A stretch of 64,000 nucleotides of DNA from contig OZ017767.1 in the NCBI GenBank assembly GCA_963969345.1, positions 1,612,001-1,676,000 of the forward strand, in the 5' to 3' direction. Under the pieces are notes generated by a model, which searched no databases, was not told where the DNA came from, and worked only from the letters and a program-made list of their open reading frames with translations. Source of the stretch: Turbatrix aceti. Its lineage: Eukaryota > Nematoda > Chromadorea > Rhabditida > Panagrolaimidae. Position 1 is the stretch's first letter. Each line of letters begins with the position of its first letter. A program made the position numbers and the translations under genes. Positions 1-12,470 of the stretch are shown here, in pieces.

Positions 1-135
1 GTGACTGTCTACCCCCTGCCTGGATACTACAAACTGGATTTTGAGCATGTGCCCGAAAAACCGCCGAACGATGAATCAGAAGCCGCTCGCAATGAAGATG
101 GAAATGTAGAGCAGGGAAGAATTGACAACAATTGA
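1..135 (+). CDS. C-terminal end of an unidentified gene (partial)
   Basis: Frame 1 is open from the first base of the window to a TGA at 133-135, giving 44 residues with no methionine start, so this is the last part of a coding exon that begins upstream. The tail is acidic and hydrophilic (PEKPPNDESEA, ending GRIDNN). An AATAAA-like signal follows near 214-220. I see no domain and cannot assign a family. The neighbour at 415 is on the same strand and unrelated as far as can be seen. Codon use looks coding, but a short open frame at a window edge stays uncertain. Confidence 0.5.
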   Translation: MTVYPLPGYYKLDFEHVPEKPPNDESEAARNEDGNVEQGRIDNN

Positions 136-414
136 ATTTGACACAAAACCCACGGTAGATCTGAAGGCGTAAAGTAAATAGCACTGCTGTTAATATTATT
201 TATTGGAGTAAAAAAATAAATCTTGTGATAACAAACAAACGGAAGGGTTGAAAAGATGTCAAAAAACATGTAGGTATACATAGTTGGTTTTTTTCAACGG
301 TATTCTACTTGTCATAGTATTAAAAATTTTTATGGAAATGCAAATTTTTATTACACACAAAAATGTATTCGCTCAATTGTTTGGCAAGAAACATTACGCG
401 CCGCCTTCGCATCA

Positions 415-2755
415 ATGATGGCGGCTGTGAACACAGAATCATCCGACGACGATGCTCGTTCTCTCTCATCCGACTCATGGCGTTCGAAAAAACAAATCCC
501 AAATGCTGAAGTTTCTAGTCCCCGATCTTTTACAAAAATTATTATCTTTATCACTGTATTGTTAATAATTGGTGCCGTCGCCTCTTTTTTTCTATTTTTT
601 GTTAACGAAAAAAAATTCGACAAGAGCCAAAGGCTTCACTTCAACTACGAAAAGCTGTAAGTTTTTCTGTATTATTCTCTGAAAAATGTATCAATCAATT
701 TATTATTATTATTTTAGTCAAAAGAAGAAAGTAACGTTATCCGTTGTCAGACCGATAAACTACACCCTTTCTCTCGATATCAGAAGTTCCGAAAAAATCC
801 GTGGCCGTTTGTCGGTGGCATTCTTCGTTGAAACGACTACAAATTATTTAGTAATGCGCGCCGGGTCGTATTTGTTTGCAACGTATGCCGGGATCGCTGG
901 AAAAGAGTTTCAACTCGCCGTTAACGTAACAAAAAAAGACGGATTTGTTAGGTTTTATTTTCGAGAGGATTTGACTCCAAATAATTTGTACGTCTTGAAA
1001 GTGACTTATGAAAGCCGCACTACAAATAACGCAGGTGAAGGATTATACATCATGGACGTGCGCGATACCCCCGATGTACTTTTTTCCATCCGGGATTTAA
1101 CCAGCATTGACTACATCGTTCCTGTCTTTAACATCAACAGCAGGGAAGCAGTTTGGACCCTGAATGTTACCGTGCCTGCAGATACGCTTGTTTACTCGAC
1201 AGCTCCGTATGTTGGAACAAAATCTTACAGAAATGACAAGAAGACAATAGTATTCGCTCCAACGCCACCGATTGTTGCTGCAGACTTGACATTGATCATA
1301 GGATCTAATAAAACCATTTGGATCAAGGAAATCACTAATCCAAATTACGTCTGCAGAAACAAGAATGGAACGCTCATTCGGATGCACCTCATTGGTCTGG
1401 TGAACAGCCGACACATACCAATTGTCTACCTTGTTCACGGCATTAAGATGTATCTCGAACAGTATCCGTTCTACAATTTCGAACAACTTGGTGGGTGTTC
1501 TTTGTACATAACGCACTCTCATTACAAATTTTGTCCAAAATTATATGATGGTTCATACATTCCATGCAAGCATCGTCCTATGTACCATCATATGTGCGTA
1601 CGCGGACAAACCGTACAAACAGTTCGTTTTATTGCGCGCGATCTCAAAAATTCATTTTGTGACAAAATTTGTTATAAGAGTGCATTACATACAAAAAATT
1701 TTTATACAAAAATTGTTTTATTTTTCAGGCATTTTGGTATTCAACAATCAATTTCTGTCGAAATATAATGTTCTTTCTAAAAGATACTTTACCGGGGGAA
1801 GCATAATTGCCAGCTCGTTCCAAGATGTGCTGATAAACATGCGCATCCTGGCTCGACTACTCTTTGGCCAGCACCTCTACGCTAATACCGATGACGACAA
1901 CTCCGTGCTTTACGCCCTGGCGGACTACTCGACTTATTTAGTTCTTGACAATTTTCTCGATCAAACTATCAAAAACATTCGGTTTCGTACAATTCAGCAC
2001 GTAAATGAAGAAGAAGACTATGAAGACGAGAATAGTAACGCTTCCGGTTTCGTGAATCCTTTCAAAATGATTTTCCCGCAGGACGAACTATTTGACACCG
2101 ACAGGGTCATTGTTGGTCTTCATGCTCTGGCACAGCTCGTTAGAGTGGACAACTTTGTTGGCTACCTGAAAACTTTTGTTGCGCGTTCACCTGCTAATAC
2201 GCATTTTACGCGTAAATCTTTTGCGCAGGTGAGTTCAAAAATTAGAATTTTTTTAACAAATAAATATTTTTGTAGTTCATACAACTTTCCATTAAAAATG
2301 CCATAACCTGCGACAACAAAACCGAAACACCATTTGACGTCTCAAAATACCTCTCGCACCTTGTCTCCAACAAAAAGTATCTCAACGTTAGTGTAATCAC
2401 TCAGAAGGATCATTCTGTTTTGCTGATCCAAGAACCGTTCAACGACGGTGCTGTGCCACTGCGTTTGCAAGATTCGGAAGGCGGAAGCAAGCCTTTTGTT
2501 TTATGCTCTCCAAATTACACCATCTCAACTCCGGAGCTAACTGTCAATTCACTGGATGGATTTTATGAATTATCTTTTTCTGAAGCGTCGATCAACGGAC
2601 TAATAATTAAAAAATCTAAATCTAAACCCAAGCGAGACGTTTCGAATGGACACGAGATGTTGAAGCAAATGAATCTGTGCAAAAAGCTGCATCGCGGAAG
2701 TCCCGAGCGAGTTTCTCTTTGCATCAAACGGCAGATGACAAAACTTGGATCGTAG
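415..2755 (+). CDS. Membrane-anchored M1 aminopeptidase-like protein, zinc site lost
   Basis: Four exons fit in frame (415-656, 718-1490, 1729-2228, 2276-2755) and give 664 residues. Residues 1-40 are a Ser/Asp-rich cytoplasmic tail, 41-63 a single membrane helix, and the rest is an ectodomain with several N-glycosylation sequons, the type II layout of animal M1 peptidases. The N-terminal beta domain (VRPINYTLSLDI) is clear. The GAMEN region reads YNFEQLG (about 333-339). Where the family has HELAHQWFG this protein has RILARLLFG (377-385), and the downstream zinc-ligand Glu of NEGFA is Ala403. With all three ligands replaced it should not bind zinc or cleave peptides. It is shorter than typical M1 enzymes (about 900 residues), lacking most of the C-terminal helical domain. 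A binding or scaffold role is inference. Confidence 0.8.
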
Positions 2756-3213
2756 GGCACTTTTCTGTGCAGCTGTAGTTAATCTTGATTTTCAGGCCTT
2801 TCAAGTTGAAAAAATCTGAAAACGGTCACAACGCTGCAATCCTGAAAAAGGAAAACCCTCTTTTCTACAAAAACCTGTAAGTGCCTTGACTTGCAAATGG
2901 TAAGAATTAGTCACGTATGCACTGGTGTTGATATTGAAGTCGAAGAAATAAATCCTTGTGATAACAAACCTTGGAAGGCGTTTGACAAGTGTCAGGGTCG
3001 AAGATTATTTCGCCCCCCCCTGACGCACAACAAGTCTATGGGCTTGCCCATGTGTTTTCCCAGTTCCCCGAAGTGTGTTTTGTTTCTTTATCTCAATTTT
3101 GTATCCAACATCTGGAAAGGTATTTGGCCGTCTTCAACTTGATAACGCTTGGGTTAAATACATATAAGCTAACGTGGATTTTTGGTATACATACGCTATT
3201 CAACGTGTTAATC
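2756..3213. other. Intergenic spacer with an exon-like remnant
   Basis: Between the M1-like gene and the lipase. Positions 2795-2876 look like an isolated exon: a TTTTCAG acceptor, an open phase coding 27 residues (ending NPLFYKNL), and a GTAAGT donor, with no partner exon visible. At 2946-2968 an AATAAATCCTTGTGATAAC string nearly repeats the 3' region of the first gene (near 217-238), so this may be debris of a duplicated neighbour. A run of C lies at 3011-3019. Confidence 0.3.
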
Positions 3214-4337
3214 ATGTCATCGATTTTGATTTTCTTTGTCTTTGTTCTCTGCTCTGCACTCGTGCTCTGTCAACAAGGTCCTATCACACCTGATTTTCAA
3301 GCATTTTTAAACGCGTTGGTTTTTTTCGTAAAAATTTCTTATATCAAACAAAAAATTACAGAAACGGATACCAAAAATATAATTTTGCAAGAACTGATTT
3401 GGGAACCTGGGGAAGCTACGGCGGTCGGACAAGTGCCAATCAGACAATCAATAACCAACCTGTTGTTTTCATTCATGGGAATTCCGATGCTGCACTTTAT
3501 CACTCGTTTGCCGTTCCTGGGTGGTCGCAATCGATTAAGTATTTTCTCTCAAAGGGATACACTTCTGCCGAGCTGTATGCAACGACCTGGGGCGATGCTT
3601 CTGCGTTAGCCGCTGCTTTACAGTAAGTTTTGTTCGTCTCGTATTTTTGCAGATTCCAAAAAGCATTTCTTGTTATCGTTTCAGAACCCACGACTGCGCT
3701 ACTCTGACACAAATCCGGCAATTTATCAATGCCGTTCTCGAATATACCAAAGCAGACAAAATCGACGTCATCGGTCACTCAATGGGGGTTACGATCGGTC
3801 GGAAGGTGATCAAAGGCGGAAGTCTATCATCGTCTTGCAACCTCGGTGACCCTTTGACCGATCAGGTCGATACTTTTGTTGGCATTTCCGGTGCGAATTA
3901 CGGTCTCTGCAGCTGTCAAGGCGTAGTCGCCTATTCAACACCGACTTGTAATTCTGCTGTTCGTACTATTTTTCAATTTTAACTTTTATCGAAAATCAAC
4001 TTTTTAGAGCGGTTTTTGGCCTGGCGATTATTGTGGGTTTAATTACCTTGAATGCACGATGGACACCTTTTTCCTCGCTTGCAATCCGTCAAGCATAACG
4101 TATTCCAGCTTTTTGAACAATCTGAATACCAATCCCCAATCGGAAGGAAGTTATATCTTTTCCATGTGGTCATTGGGAGATCAAATCATTGGCAACAAAG
4201 ATAACGTATGGTCGCGACCAACGAGCCTAATACCCGGCTCAACAGACAGGGTAGTCTATCAGAATTACTCACACATGGATACAAAGGGTCTCACTGCGGA
4301 TGAACAGTACAAGCTTGTTACCAGTCATCAGGTGTGA
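3214..4337 (+). CDS. Secreted class 2 triacylglycerol lipase (nematode lips-type)
   Basis: Four exons (3214-3314, 3362-3622, 3685-3958, 4008-4337) join in frame to 321 residues, the usual size of nematode class 2 lipases. A signal peptide covers about 1-19. The oxyanion-side motif VVFIHGNSD lies near 70-76, the nucleophile elbow is GHSMG with Ser153, and the catalytic histidine is probably His301 in YSHMDTKG. Paired cysteines are retained (for example in the [12 protein letters not shown] segment). It should hydrolyse ester bonds of lipids outside the cell or in the gut lumen; substrate is not predictable. Donors GTTGGT and GTTCGT for introns 1 and 3 are unusual but are the ones that keep frame. 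It sits between an M1-like gene and an aspartic protease, suggesting a digestive or secreted-hydrolase neighbourhood. Confidence 0.85.
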
Positions 4338-4388
4338 CACTGACACTTTTTATCCTGCGTAACTCGTTTATTTGTCATAAAAACAACT

Positions 4389-5842
4389 TCATTTTTTTCT
4401 GGATCCAGCGCTGACACTTGTGGCAAAACCAACTTTTTCTTCATTTCGGTTGAATACTGTATAGTATTTGCCAAGAAATATATCGCCAAGAATCCACTCA
4501 GACACATCCGACGCTTCGAAACCAATTAGGCAGTTTTCTTCGCTAATCTAAAAAAAATTTACAATGTTTTCTGAAACGTCACTTTTTTGTTTTTGCAAAG
4601 CATTTTTTATGTTGTTTGTGCAAAAACTGATAAGTGCAGAAATTTTCTTCCTTGATGGAAGTCAGCTCACCTGATAGACATAATCTTCCGGTTCAAGGGG
4701 CAGCTGCACCCCATTGCTTGTAAAATTTATAGAATTTAGCTCTTTGATCTTTGAACAATGAATTGTTCGCTTTTCTGCCCCAATTTTGTTGAGTATTTCG
4801 TGTAGTTTGTGCTGAGGCACAACAATTAGCGTTGTACCTGTGTCAACGATTGCTTTGTGATTTGAAACAATTTCATCCCCACAGACGGACACATCAATGG
4901 TTATGGTCCAATAACTTGTTGATGACAGAGGTACCCATTGAATTTCACCCGTGTACCTGGTCGAGTCTGTGCCGCACATTGTCAGCTCGCCGCTCGATCC
5001 TGACCAATCCAGCCAGAATGCGAATACGGGTTCTGTGCAAGCTTCGTTCGCAAAGATCTGGGACATGGCTTGGGGAATGCCTTCGTCAAGGTTGTTGGAT
5101 GACATTCCAAAGACGCCATCGTAAGACATGCCGTCGAATCCGGATTCTTCGATTACGGCTGCAAAACCCTGCAAAAAAGATAAAACAGTGATTGGCATTG
5201 TGTCTTGAACATCAAAAATTTTTGGCATTGAGCCCTGAATTTCTAAAATCTTTGGCCATGTGTTCTTACAAACTTTGGCGTTCTGTCTCTAACAGCAAGT
5301 TGCTGCTGTCAGCAACCACTATTTCTCCCCCCTACCTGTGAATTATCAGTACACAGCTCCGTATTTCCGTCATAACACACAATATCGTTGTATACATTCC
5401 CAGACACACTTCCAGTGCCATACTGAATCGAAAATTCACCATCCGTTTTTTGACAGGTGGACGAAGTATCACAGTCATATCTGTTGTGCTCTGTACAAAA
5501 TGAGGTCGAACATGCCGAAGAAGGAATCCATAAATCAGAAGACCCCGTATCAAAATTCACATAAAATGTTTGAGGCGGCGTGCCAATTGTTATTGCGCCG
5601 TAAAAGTAAGAATGCTTGTGATAGGTTAGATTTTCATTAACATCGAGTATTGATTCATCCTGATTTTTTCCTTTTTTTGAATCTTCATCGTAGCCTTGAA
5701 GTAATTTTATTCTGAAATGACGGATACATAATTTTTTTAAGACAATTTCTGAAACATACGTTACAGCAGTATTTACCTGATGAACAAGAGAAACAACAAC
5801 CAATAATATAATTATGTTATAACATATTAAAAATCGTGGCAT
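4389..5842 (-). CDS. Secreted pepsin-like aspartic protease (A1 family)
   Basis: Minus-strand gene with exons 5842-5760, 5711-5336, 5168-4671 and 4547-4389, giving 371 residues. Intron 1 (5712-5759) is 48 bp and open in frame, so it is easily read through by mistake; its GTATGT donor and TTTCAG acceptor support it. Residues 1-22 are a hydrophobic signal sequence. Both catalytic motifs are intact: FDTGSSDLW with Asp82 and VDTGTT with Asp262. The flap tyrosine is Tyr125 in IQYGTGSVSG. The C-terminal exon has the expected WILGDIFLGKYYTVFN motif. It should be an active acid endopeptidase, typical of gut or secreted digestion. The propeptide is short. The 3' end faces that of the lipase, only about 50 bp away, so the two genes converge. 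Confidence 0.88.
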
Positions 5843-7701
5843 TTTTATCTCATAAAAATATTATGACATCAAAACGAGAAGGCCTGGGGTTGCTCACCTG
5901 ATGGCTGCAGGAAAGTGTGCGTTTTTTCATCCCTTTATAAATCACTAATCTGCATCGCTTTTGATTAATCATGTTTCCATCACTCATTAACAGCAGCCTC
6001 GACGCATTGATCAGTTTAAATCAGATTGAACTTAACACACTTTGTTTCCTATCTTTTTTGTTCCAAGTTGATTACAGATAATTGCACGCATAATATAGAA
6101 ATCAGGGTGACAACTTTTTTAGTCCGATATATTATATATAATTTTGCAATGTGATTTTGTTTTGAACGTCAGAGGATAATTTTTAGTGATTCACTTTATT
6201 TTGTACATCCCGAGTTGCTTCATAGCGCATAACTTGAATTATGATGATGTTCAAATGCTATCTATTATGTTTTTGTTTACACAGCAATCCAAAAATAAAT
6301 ATATATGTATGTATGTGTTATGAATAGTATGTTTATGAGGAAAAGGTAAAAAAGGAAGAAAAATGAATGCATTGAGCTTCAGTTCCTTCTACCCCCATTT
6401 ATAATTTTGATCTTTCGGTTTGAGTGAAATTACGGTGTCATTCGAGAGCAAAGTACGTCACATCAACGGCATTAGAAGTTTTGTTTTAATCAAATTCGAT
6501 ACACTTTTTTCAGGCCAAGCTTTTTGTTGATAACAAACTTTTTTTTCAAAGAAACCGTAATGCACCGGAGATTGCATCCCCTTAATTAACACAAAAATAC
6601 ACTACGTAAACGTGTCGCATCCAAAACATTGATGCTTCACTCAAAAGGTGTCATATTAATGAAACTGTTGCGATACTGTCAACCATGTCTTTTTTCTTTT
6701 CATACACCTGGGTTGTCATCTTTAACGTCTGCTGACGAGGTGAAAATGACGGCAATGACTTAATCGCAGACATGCGCCAAAGCCCCCACAATTTAGATAA
6801 TAAATATTAGTTCCTGCGGTTAAAAGCATAAAATTTCTAATGTAAAAACTCAGTTACTAGTTCAACCGGCTCAAAGAGGTCTATAAAAAATACAAATTTT
6901 TGTTTCTACAAAAATTCAGAAGCGTAGTAGTGCAGACATGTTTATTGTATCTTTAGCTCCAGGGTATTTCATTTGTGTCACAGAAAATGTATGTACCCAC
7001 CCTCACTTTGCACATCAGCGTATTAGCATGACTAGACAAATGTGATACAAATATTATAGTTATAAAAAATTTTACAGTACAATTTTTGCTCAATCGTCGT
7101 GAATAATAAAAAAACAAAAAAAAACAAAATGAATAATTAATTCCAAGAAGAGTTAAAACAATTGTTCTTGTAGTACAGAAGTACAAGTACATTCGAAATC
7201 TAAATACTAAAGTGCACGCAGCATTTCCTGCACAATTGTTTGATGTGCACTAAAAAATGTAATCCTACATATCACACTTTTTCCCGGTTTTTAAAAGCAC
7301 AGTGAATGTATTTACAGCTTATTTTTGTTTGTAAGTTAAAACGTCTCACAAACGCTTCAGGTGAAAAGATTACTGTATACTTTATGAGTACTCGGCTTTT
7401 GATAGTTTTTGTATGAATACATCGAGATCTACTTTTTTAGGGTTGTAGGGTTTTGCAAAGTGTGATGGTTGATGCGGAAATTCCTATATTCCCCTAGCCC
7501 CCTGAAACTGACTAATTGTGCTTTATATCAGGAGACCTCGTTTTTCATAATTTTTTTTATCATTCTATAAAAAGTATATTTTTATTTAATAATTTTACTG
7601 TATCAAGTGCGTACAACAAAAGTTTTTAATACCTTAGATAATGAAAAACACTTTTTGCGTCTTAAAATATTCATGACGAAAATCCTAATTCTACTGTGCA
7701 C

Positions 7702-7830
7702 GGGTGAAAAAGACGAGCAAAAACCAAAGACTCTTTGTTTTACGTCACTATGATAATACGGGGGCAGAACGTGAAGTCTGACTTAATGAAGGTAGTAAGC
7801 TCAACCCGTCTCCTGAAGTCACGTACCTAA
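7702..7830 (+). repeat. Degenerate direct repeat, copy 1
   Basis: This stretch matches 8379-8510 with many substitutions. Shared anchors in the same order are GGTGAAAAA, GCAAAAACCAAAGA, GGGGGCAGAAC or GGGGGCTGAAC, CTTA.TTCATGA-like blocks, and GTACCT near the end. Both have the same orientation. It has no coding potential and I see no target duplication, so it could be an old mobile-element copy or a decayed local duplication. Confidence 0.4.
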
Positions 7831-8378
7831 TCAACACAATAGACAACTAGATAAATATATATGTTCTTTTTTTTATTTTTTAAATAAATAAATAGATATG
7901 TATTATAATTCCAAAAAACACATTGGGTGATAAGTTTCAGGTTGAATGCTAAAAATAATTTTAAATAAATTGAACTTTTTTTTAAATTTTAAATACATAC
8001 ATATGTACATATGTAGTATAATTTTTTGTATTCAATACATAGTCTACAAAACACAAAGTTACAGTTCACACGCCCCAGACTAGTGTTTAGTGTTTTTATA
8101 GTCGAACATAAGTACTTTACCACGAGATTGAGTTGTGTTTTCATATTGTAGTTTTGAGGAAGTTGCAAAAGATTTTTTATGTTTTGTTCCCCCCTGGGAT
8201 TGTGATGACCCTTTATTAGTTTTGAAGAATGTTATTTAAATAAGTTTCATTGTACTCTATATTTGCAAAATAACTTTACAGCAAATCGTTTTAATCCTTT
8301 ATGTTTAAAACGCAATTATTGGTTTAAAAAAGTATGTATGGGTTTATGGGTATGATAATCTTAATCCTGTATCGTGCC

Positions 8379-8510
8379 AGGTGAAAAACGAAGGCAAAAA
8401 CCAAAGATTTTGTTGAGCGTCGGAAAATAAATAGGGAGGGGGCTGAACATAAAGAATCTTACTTCATGACGATAGTACGCACAACCAGTTAGCACGGTAC
8501 CTGTATTCAT
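8379..8510 (+). repeat. Degenerate direct repeat, copy 2
   Basis: Second copy of the 7702-7830 repeat, about 680 bp downstream in the same orientation. The best-preserved shared block is GCAAAAACCAAAGA. It lies upstream of the first chemoreceptor gene. Confidence 0.4.
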
Positions 8511-8859
8511 ATACGCATGAGATGAACCATGTTTCGTTTATTTCTTGAAGTAATATCCGAAAACATTTTGCTTATTTACTTTTTAAATGTATGCGTGCTT
8601 CAACTTTTTTTCGTGGCCCTTCAACTTTATATACTTTTTACGGTTCAATGTATAATATTTGTTATAATTTAAAACCTTCTTTGATTAATTTTTTGTTGCC
8701 AAAAATGATATCAATAGTAAAGATAAAATGAATTGAAATATGTACGCGCTTCAGTAATTTAATTTTCACTATATTTCAAATTACATACATATTCACAGAC
8801 ACAACTTAGAAAAAATTTAGTACTCTAACTAACCACATCATTTTACAATTATTTTAAAC

Positions 8860-10290
8860 ATGGAAAACGTTACAACTTTTTCAAATGTCCGGAATACAAT
8901 GAATGTACCCTTGACTATGGCTTATTTTATCGAAGGCGGTTTTTTGGTAATTGGAAATATCGTTCTGTTACTACCAATATTACTGTGCCCTCAATTTCGC
9001 CGACAAAAAGAATATATTATCTTGGCCGGTAATTTAGTATTTGACGGAGCATACAGTCTTGCATTTCTGTTATCCGGGATCCGTAGAATGATTATCTTTT
9101 TTAGCGGAAACGAATGTACGTTTTTCATTTTTTTCTGTATTATTTTTTGCATACAAATAATTTTTTTCAGACGTTCTCTATGAAGATCGCTTTCAATGCT
9201 TCCTTGCGCCTCAAAATATACTCTTTATCTACCTCACTCCCGGCATCGGTATCATCTCGTTTCTTACTTGCCTCGATCGACTCCTTGCAATCTCAAAACC
9301 AATGATTTATCGTAACCTGACATGGTGCTACGGCGTTGTCCTCATTACGATAGCGTTTATACTGCCAGTTCCTCTTCAGTTTTACGCAGGTTATTTGTCG
9401 TCTGCAATGGCAAATACTGAGGACGTGAGTTACTATTTTTGTGGGCTTATTAGTTCAAAAGAACATTATGAAGTGCAAAATAATTAATTTGCCATTTACT
9501 TACAGGTAACAGAGATTTGTACAATGACACAATCAGTCGTTCCGTCAATATTATTTACTATTCGTTCAGTCAGAATAACAACTGGATTGTCGAGTATAAT
9601 TATGTACCTATTGATTGCAAAGAGCCTGTATCAGGTTAGTTTTTTTTATCAAGATTAAACCTTTTAAAATTTAATACTAACATTTCTTTTAAAGTTAATA
9701 CGGTAGTTTTGCGGGGGGGGGTAATAATAATGCTATTATTTATTAACGTTGTCACGTACATACAAATGAGCAATTTTGAACAATTAGTGTAAAACACAGA
9801 AAGTGATGTAGTAATCTGCTAATAACTTTTATAAATATGGTTACCTCTATTATCATGTTGTTTACTTACAAAACAACTTATTTTCAGATCCTCCGCCCAA
9901 AAACCTTTCATATATCTTCGAGTCACAAACGTACACAAAAAATGACAATTACAGTATTATTTCTGACATTGAGTGAATTACTTTTATTTGCGGTACCGGA
10001 TGCAATTACTGTTGTACTCGTCGCAACATCAAGCGGCGATGTGGAAACTACATCGGCGTACAAGACGATTTATGAGTTTTTTTACATCTTGTATCTCAAC
10101 AAAGGTAAGACACGAAAAAATGTTTTGCTGATAACGTTTTTTGCTTTTAGGAATGGTCAATTTTTTCATTATTGTATGTACTCAAAAAGAGTTGATCATG
10201 ATTACATGGAACAAACTGAGAGGAAGAAAGAATGTCCTGAGCGTGCTCAGTATGCCTCATGAAAAACGAAGCTCCAATCATCTTACATAG
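8860..10290 (+). CDS. Rhodopsin-like serpentine chemoreceptor (Srsx-like), divergent
   Basis: Five exons (8860-9115, 9171-9424, 9506-9634, 9888-10104, 10151-10290) encode 331 residues. This is the template for the receptors in the window: exon 1 has TM1 (with a GN pair) and TM2 (Asp in NLVFDGAYS); exon 2 has the extracellular Cys (RFQCF), TM3 ending in the DRY-like CLDRLLAISKP, and TM4; exon 3 has the loop-2 Cys (TEICT) and TM5; exon 4 has TM6 with its proline (LLLFAVPD); exon 5 has TM7 without NPxxY, and helix 8 (TQKELIMITWNK). Intron phases are 1,0,0,1. Family assignment to nematode Srsx chemoreceptors rests on this motif set and the array context. It is an outlier in sequence from the 14-31 kb group. 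Confidence 0.8.
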
Positions 10291-10512
10291 TTCGATTACT
10301 GTATACAATGAGTTAGTTTCATTTGCAGCGTGCTAAGGTTTACACCGTGTGTAAATAAAATGCTGTGTTTACAAAGATGAAGAGAGACTTTTCTGTATGA
10401 GACCACTGTCACAAAAACATATATATGTAAGGGGCGGAGCTAGAGCATAATATAACGATGGTAAGATAACTAAACCTAATGCACAAACATGTGTATCAAC
10501 ATTTTTTTTATT

Positions 10513-11678
10513 TTATTTCAACAATTGAACAAACGCTTTTCGGGTTTTTCCATTAAGCATAGCAATCAAAAACGACAATGAATTGGAATTAAAAACATGA
10601 GATAATAAAATTACATAACTTCTATCAAGTTCGGGATCCATGCTTTTGCATATAGAATTATATGGACCGTACAGTGTTTCGCAAGTATATTTTGAAATTG
10701 CCACTGCGTACTCTGCTCCTATCAAAATAAAACAGTAGACAACAAGGCACCAGGCACATCTGCGTTGCAATTTGCTACCGGTCTGTTGGGTGACCGATTG
10801 AAAAAACTTGTTTCCATTTTTGAACCGCCAAGTCAAGTTGTATCGGAGTTCCAAAGCAATTAAAGCATATAATACTGCAGTCAAATATAGAATAACATAA
10901 TTATGAGACTCTTCCCAAAATTCCGATGAAAAGTATGTGTAATATTGTTTTTTAAATTTTGAAAGCAACGGACTGCGGGCATAAAGTTCCAAAAAATCCC
11001 ATTCCAGAAACACGCATACACAGTAGAATCCCATGAGTGCCGTCAGAGCAATTGAAATAATTGACAAAACAGCGTCAATAACGTACACAAATTTACTGTC
11101 AAAAATTGTTGCGTTAAACTTTGGAAGAAAAAAAATACAAAACTGATTTATCGACAGCGTAAAAAGTCCCAACCAGAAAATGTTTTTTGTTAATCTGTTT
11201 AACGCTGATCCATACTCAGTTAATTCGTTAGTGACCAAAGCGGAAACAAATGTCGAATACTGTTCCGAACCATCAGTCACAAGAAAAAAACCTATCAATG
11301 GTAATTTATATACTTTTTCGTCGTATAGATTCGATTTTTTAGACAAGTATTGCAGAATGTCAAAATATTTGCAGTCTGTTGTAAATTTCATATAAAGTAA
11401 TGTAAGATTGAATACAGTAGATACAATGCTCAAATATATAATGATACAAATAAAAAAAGTGCCGGAACTCTGCATTCCGTTTTGTGAAACATTCTAAACA
11501 TTTATTGTAAAAATTTTCAATTTTAAAGTACACAAACCTTCATTACGGTAAACAGTGCTCCGCTGCTTAACAGAATAATTACAACTCCCATTTCAAATGC
11601 AAAAATATATGTGTACATATAAAATTCTACAGCAATATTTAAAAAATCGTTCACTAACATAACAAGCGTTAGCTTCAT
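10513..11678 (-). CDS. Seven-helix membrane protein, class unassigned (copy A)
   Basis: Two exons (11678-11538 and 11493-10513) separated by a 44-bp intron with a GTTTGT donor give 373 residues. I count seven hydrophobic spans: in exon 1 (YTYIFAFEMGVVIILLSS), then near FFICIIIYLSIVSTVF, LFTLSINQFCIFF, VIDAVLSIISIALTALMGF, VILYLTAVLYALIAL, VVYCFILIGAEYAVAI and SYVILLSHVFNSNSLSFLIA. A basic tail resembling helix 8 follows (NGKTRKAFVQLLK). It lacks DRY and NPxxY and is not similar to the neighbouring receptors. It is probably a serpentine chemoreceptor of another nematode class, but I cannot say which. An in-frame ATG at 11763-11765 would add 29 residues; the shorter start is chosen because it is shared with copy B. 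Confidence 0.72.
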
Positions 11679-11810
11679 TTTTAAAAGTACGTTCAATAAA
11701 TATGTATGTTGCAAAAGCATGTAGGCAATGTAGTTTAAGTAGTCGGGGTAACGTCGATTAATCACTTTTCACACGATCAATTAACAGGTGTTCTTGATTT
11801 AACACTTTGA

Positions 11811-12073
11811 CCAAAAACCAAATTGATCAACAGGTGTTCTTGACTCACATGTTATTTACAGAATACCAAAAAGTCCTACATGAAAATATTTTGCAACTTT
11901 TGGACTATAACGATCGCATATTAAATTCCACCACAGCGGCAACCGTGATCATGACCGCATCGGGAATTGCGTAAAATATAATTTCACTGATGGTCAGCAG
12001 TAAAAGGGTGATTGTCATTCGTCGGGTTCAAGTGATGTTAATATTAATAATAGAATTTTTGGGGCGGAGAATC
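11811..12073. pseudogene. Relic of the duplicated unit: truncated ORF plus receptor exon 4
   Basis: This is a damaged copy of 13707-14350. Positions 11811-11928 on the plus strand match the start of the small open frame at 13707, with deletions and stops. Then 11929-12073, read on the minus strand, is a piece of receptor exon 4 (coding for the MTITLLLLTISEIIFYAIPD block) that keeps its acceptor-side end at 12073. The junction at 11928/11929 removes the material lying between these parts in the second copy, so an internal deletion followed duplication. Confidence 0.6.
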
Positions 12074-12470
12074 TGAAAATAGCAATTTTTTATTTTTAGA
12101 TTTTCGCTCCAAAACTTCAATTTTTATCAAAACTCTTTCGGAAGCCAAAACTACAGAATCCGATGTTTTTAAAAATCTGTGTATCGGCGATTTAGAGGTT
12201 GTGGGAGGTGAGGAACAATTCTGGCTTAAAATATTTGAAGTTGTAAAAAAGCCTTGTCGGCTGTCCTGTCGGGGACTGCCTTGCCTCTTAAAGGTTTACA
12301 CCGTGTGTAAATAAAATGCTGTGTATTTTGTTACGAAGCAATTATACCAAAACGTACCGGGAGTTTTCTGTATGAGAGCGCTTTCACAAAAATATATGTA
12401 GTATACAGCATAATATCACGATGGTAAACTAAACTTAATGCACAAACATGTGTATCAACTTCATTTTCTT

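Larger units (their letters stand above)
5843..8859. other. Gene-free AT-rich spacer, about 3 kb
   Basis: No open frame with plausible splice structure or conserved motif was found on either strand. The first 150 bases are presumably the promoter and leader of the aspartic protease. Short TATG-rich runs occur (6300-6320, 7997-8017). A degenerate direct repeat lies at 7702-7830 and 8379-8510 and is listed separately. Confidence 0.6.

Noticed and set aside
5843..8859. Hidden receptor exons in the 3 kb spacer
   Set aside because: I looked for the CIDR, FYAIPD and FTQKEL coding blocks on both strands and saw none.
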